Source: JBFKUL01 sp041635755 (lineage in GTDB: Bacteria > Pseudomonadota > Gammaproteobacteria > Burkholderiales > SG8-39). Taken from it: a DNA stretch of 6,187 bases. The stretch covers positions 1 through 6,187 of the forward strand of contig JBFKUL010000187.1 of assembly GCA_041635755.1 (NCBI GenBank), in the 5' to 3' direction. Below, in pieces: positions 5,563 through 6,187 of this stretch (its first letter is position 1; every line of letters starts with the position of its first letter). The position numbers and the translations under genes were made by a program. The notes below the pieces were generated by a model. It did not search any database. It worked only from the letters and a program-made list of their open reading frames with translations, and was not told where the DNA came from.

Positions 5563-6187
5563 TCAGCGCTTTGCGCGTGCGCTGGCGAGCACCTGATCGG
5601 CCGCGGCCCAGTGGTCAGGGTGGGTCCAGGTTTCGACCAGGTGGGCGATTTCGAGCCGCTCGCGCGCCGCACGCGGCGCATGTGCGGCGAGCGCGAGTGC
5701 CTTGAACGCGCGCAGGACCTGAGGGCGTTGCGCCAGCACGGGCGCGACAAAGCGACCGACGCCCGCTTCGAGCGACTCGCCGGGTCGGCACACGGCGTCG
5801 ACCAGGCCGAGTGCAAGCGCCCGGGTGGCCGAGTACACCTTGCCGCCCGCCATGACGCCGAGCGCGCGTTGCGCGCCCAGCAGATCGACGAGCAAGGTAC
5901 CGCCGCCAAAGGCGCTCGACAGATTGAGCTTGCCTTGCACGAAACCGATCTTCGCGTGACGGGCCGCGACCCGCCAATCGCAGGCCATCGCGAGCTCGGC
6001 GCCGCCGCCGATCGCCAGGCCGTTCAACGCCGCGACAACCGGCACGGGAAACTCGCGCACCGCGCGTAGCGCCGCGAGCGCGTCGCGCGACATCCTGCGC
6101 GCCGCCGAGCGCGTGCGAACCTTGCCGAGATCGACCAGGTCGCCGCCCGCGGCGAAGGCCTGGGTGCCGGAGGCAGTGAGCACGGCG
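5563..6187 (-). CDS. Crotonase-fold protein, ECHDC1 / ethylmalonyl-CoA decarboxylase-like (5' end outside window)
   Basis: The frame runs off the right edge, leaving 207 C-terminal residues of a family usually about 260 long. Crotonase-superfamily enzymes act on acyl-CoA thioesters by stabilising an enolate in an oxyanion hole. Both halves of that hole are visible: AFAAGGDLVDL near the start of the fragment, and NGLAIGGGAELAMACDW. The glutamate of GGGAEL corresponds to Glu144 of rat enoyl-CoA hydratase. The second hydratase glutamate (Glu164, in FGQPE) is replaced: the aligned segment reads IGFVQGKL, with glutamine there. From memory the following segments (GGTLLVDLLGAQRALGVMAGGKV, the late RPQVLRAFKALAL and the terminal ETWTHPDHWAA) resemble ECHDC1, which decarboxylates ethylmalonyl- and methylmalonyl-CoA, more than classical hydratases. 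The annotation could equally be a generic enoyl-CoA hydratase/isomerase family protein. The GTG at 6183 is an internal valine, not a start. It shares strand with matB, two genes further on, so a functional link through malonyl thioesters is plausible but unproven. Confidence 0.85.
   Translation of the reverse strand, partial: AVLTASGTQAFAAGGDLVDLGKVRTRSAARRMSRDALAALRAVREFPVPVVAALNGLAIGGGAELAMACDWRVAARHAKIGFVQGKLNLSSAFGGGTLLVDLLGAQRALGVMAGGKVYSATRALALGLVDAVCRPGESLEAGVGRFVAPVLAQRPQVLRAFKALALAAHAPRAARERLEIAHLVETWTHPDHWAAADQVLASARAKR

Noticed and set aside
5611..6069. 152-codon + strand frame opposite the crotonase
   Set aside because: Antisense shadow of a gene with clear crotonase motifs; no plausible start signal or domain.
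1..6187. CRISPR arrays, tRNA/rRNA genes, insertion sequences, prophage or defence genes
   Set aside because: No spaced repeats, RNA gene signatures, transposase motifs or terminal inverted repeats were seen; coding is continuous and compositionally uniform.

Overview
The window is GC-rich (about two thirds G+C by eye). It holds five tightly packed genes with no RNA genes, mobile elements or CRISPR arrays. Gene content and base composition suggest an environmental proteobacterium, most likely a betaproteobacterium. That placement is an inference from protein style and cannot be proven here. The left and right edges cut through the first and last genes.

Layout. (1) Bases 1-2565, + strand: a translationally coupled set made of the 3' two thirds of glpD (aerobic glycerol-3-phosphate dehydrogenase), a HAD-IIB family phosphatase of unknown substrate (ATGA overlap), and a TauE/SafE-family membrane permease (TGATG overlap). 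(2) Bases 2585-4096, - strand, convergent with the permease: matB, a malonyl-CoA (malonate/methylmalonate-CoA) synthetase with all expected motifs. (3) A 95-bp divergent intergenic region with a thrice-repeated 8-mer and a possible matB -10 box. (4) Bases 4192-5499, + strand, behind a perfect Shine-Dalgarno: a bacterial homologue of the eukaryotic TTC38 tetratricopeptide protein, function unknown. (5) A 63-bp convergent gap containing a long imperfect hairpin that begins on the last base of the TTC38 stop codon. (6) Bases 5563 to the right edge, - strand: the C-terminal part of a crotonase-fold protein. It keeps one catalytic glutamate, but where classical enoyl-CoA hydratases carry the second it has a glutamine, and it resembles the ethylmalonyl-CoA decarboxylase (ECHDC1) branch.

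How the genes may work together. glpD feeds glycerol 3-phosphate into triose phosphate; its two coupled partners could be a metabolite phosphatase and an anion exporter/importer, but the sequence does not say for which substrate. On the right, matB makes malonyl-CoA (or methylmalonyl-CoA) from the free diacid, and the crotonase may decarboxylate or proofread such branched malonyl thioesters. The TTC38-like gene between them is the least understood. These links are inference from neighbourhood and remembered family motifs. Nothing in the window is clearly a new defence, mobile or RNA-based system; the most interesting lead is the matB / TTC38-like / ECHDC1-like cluster.
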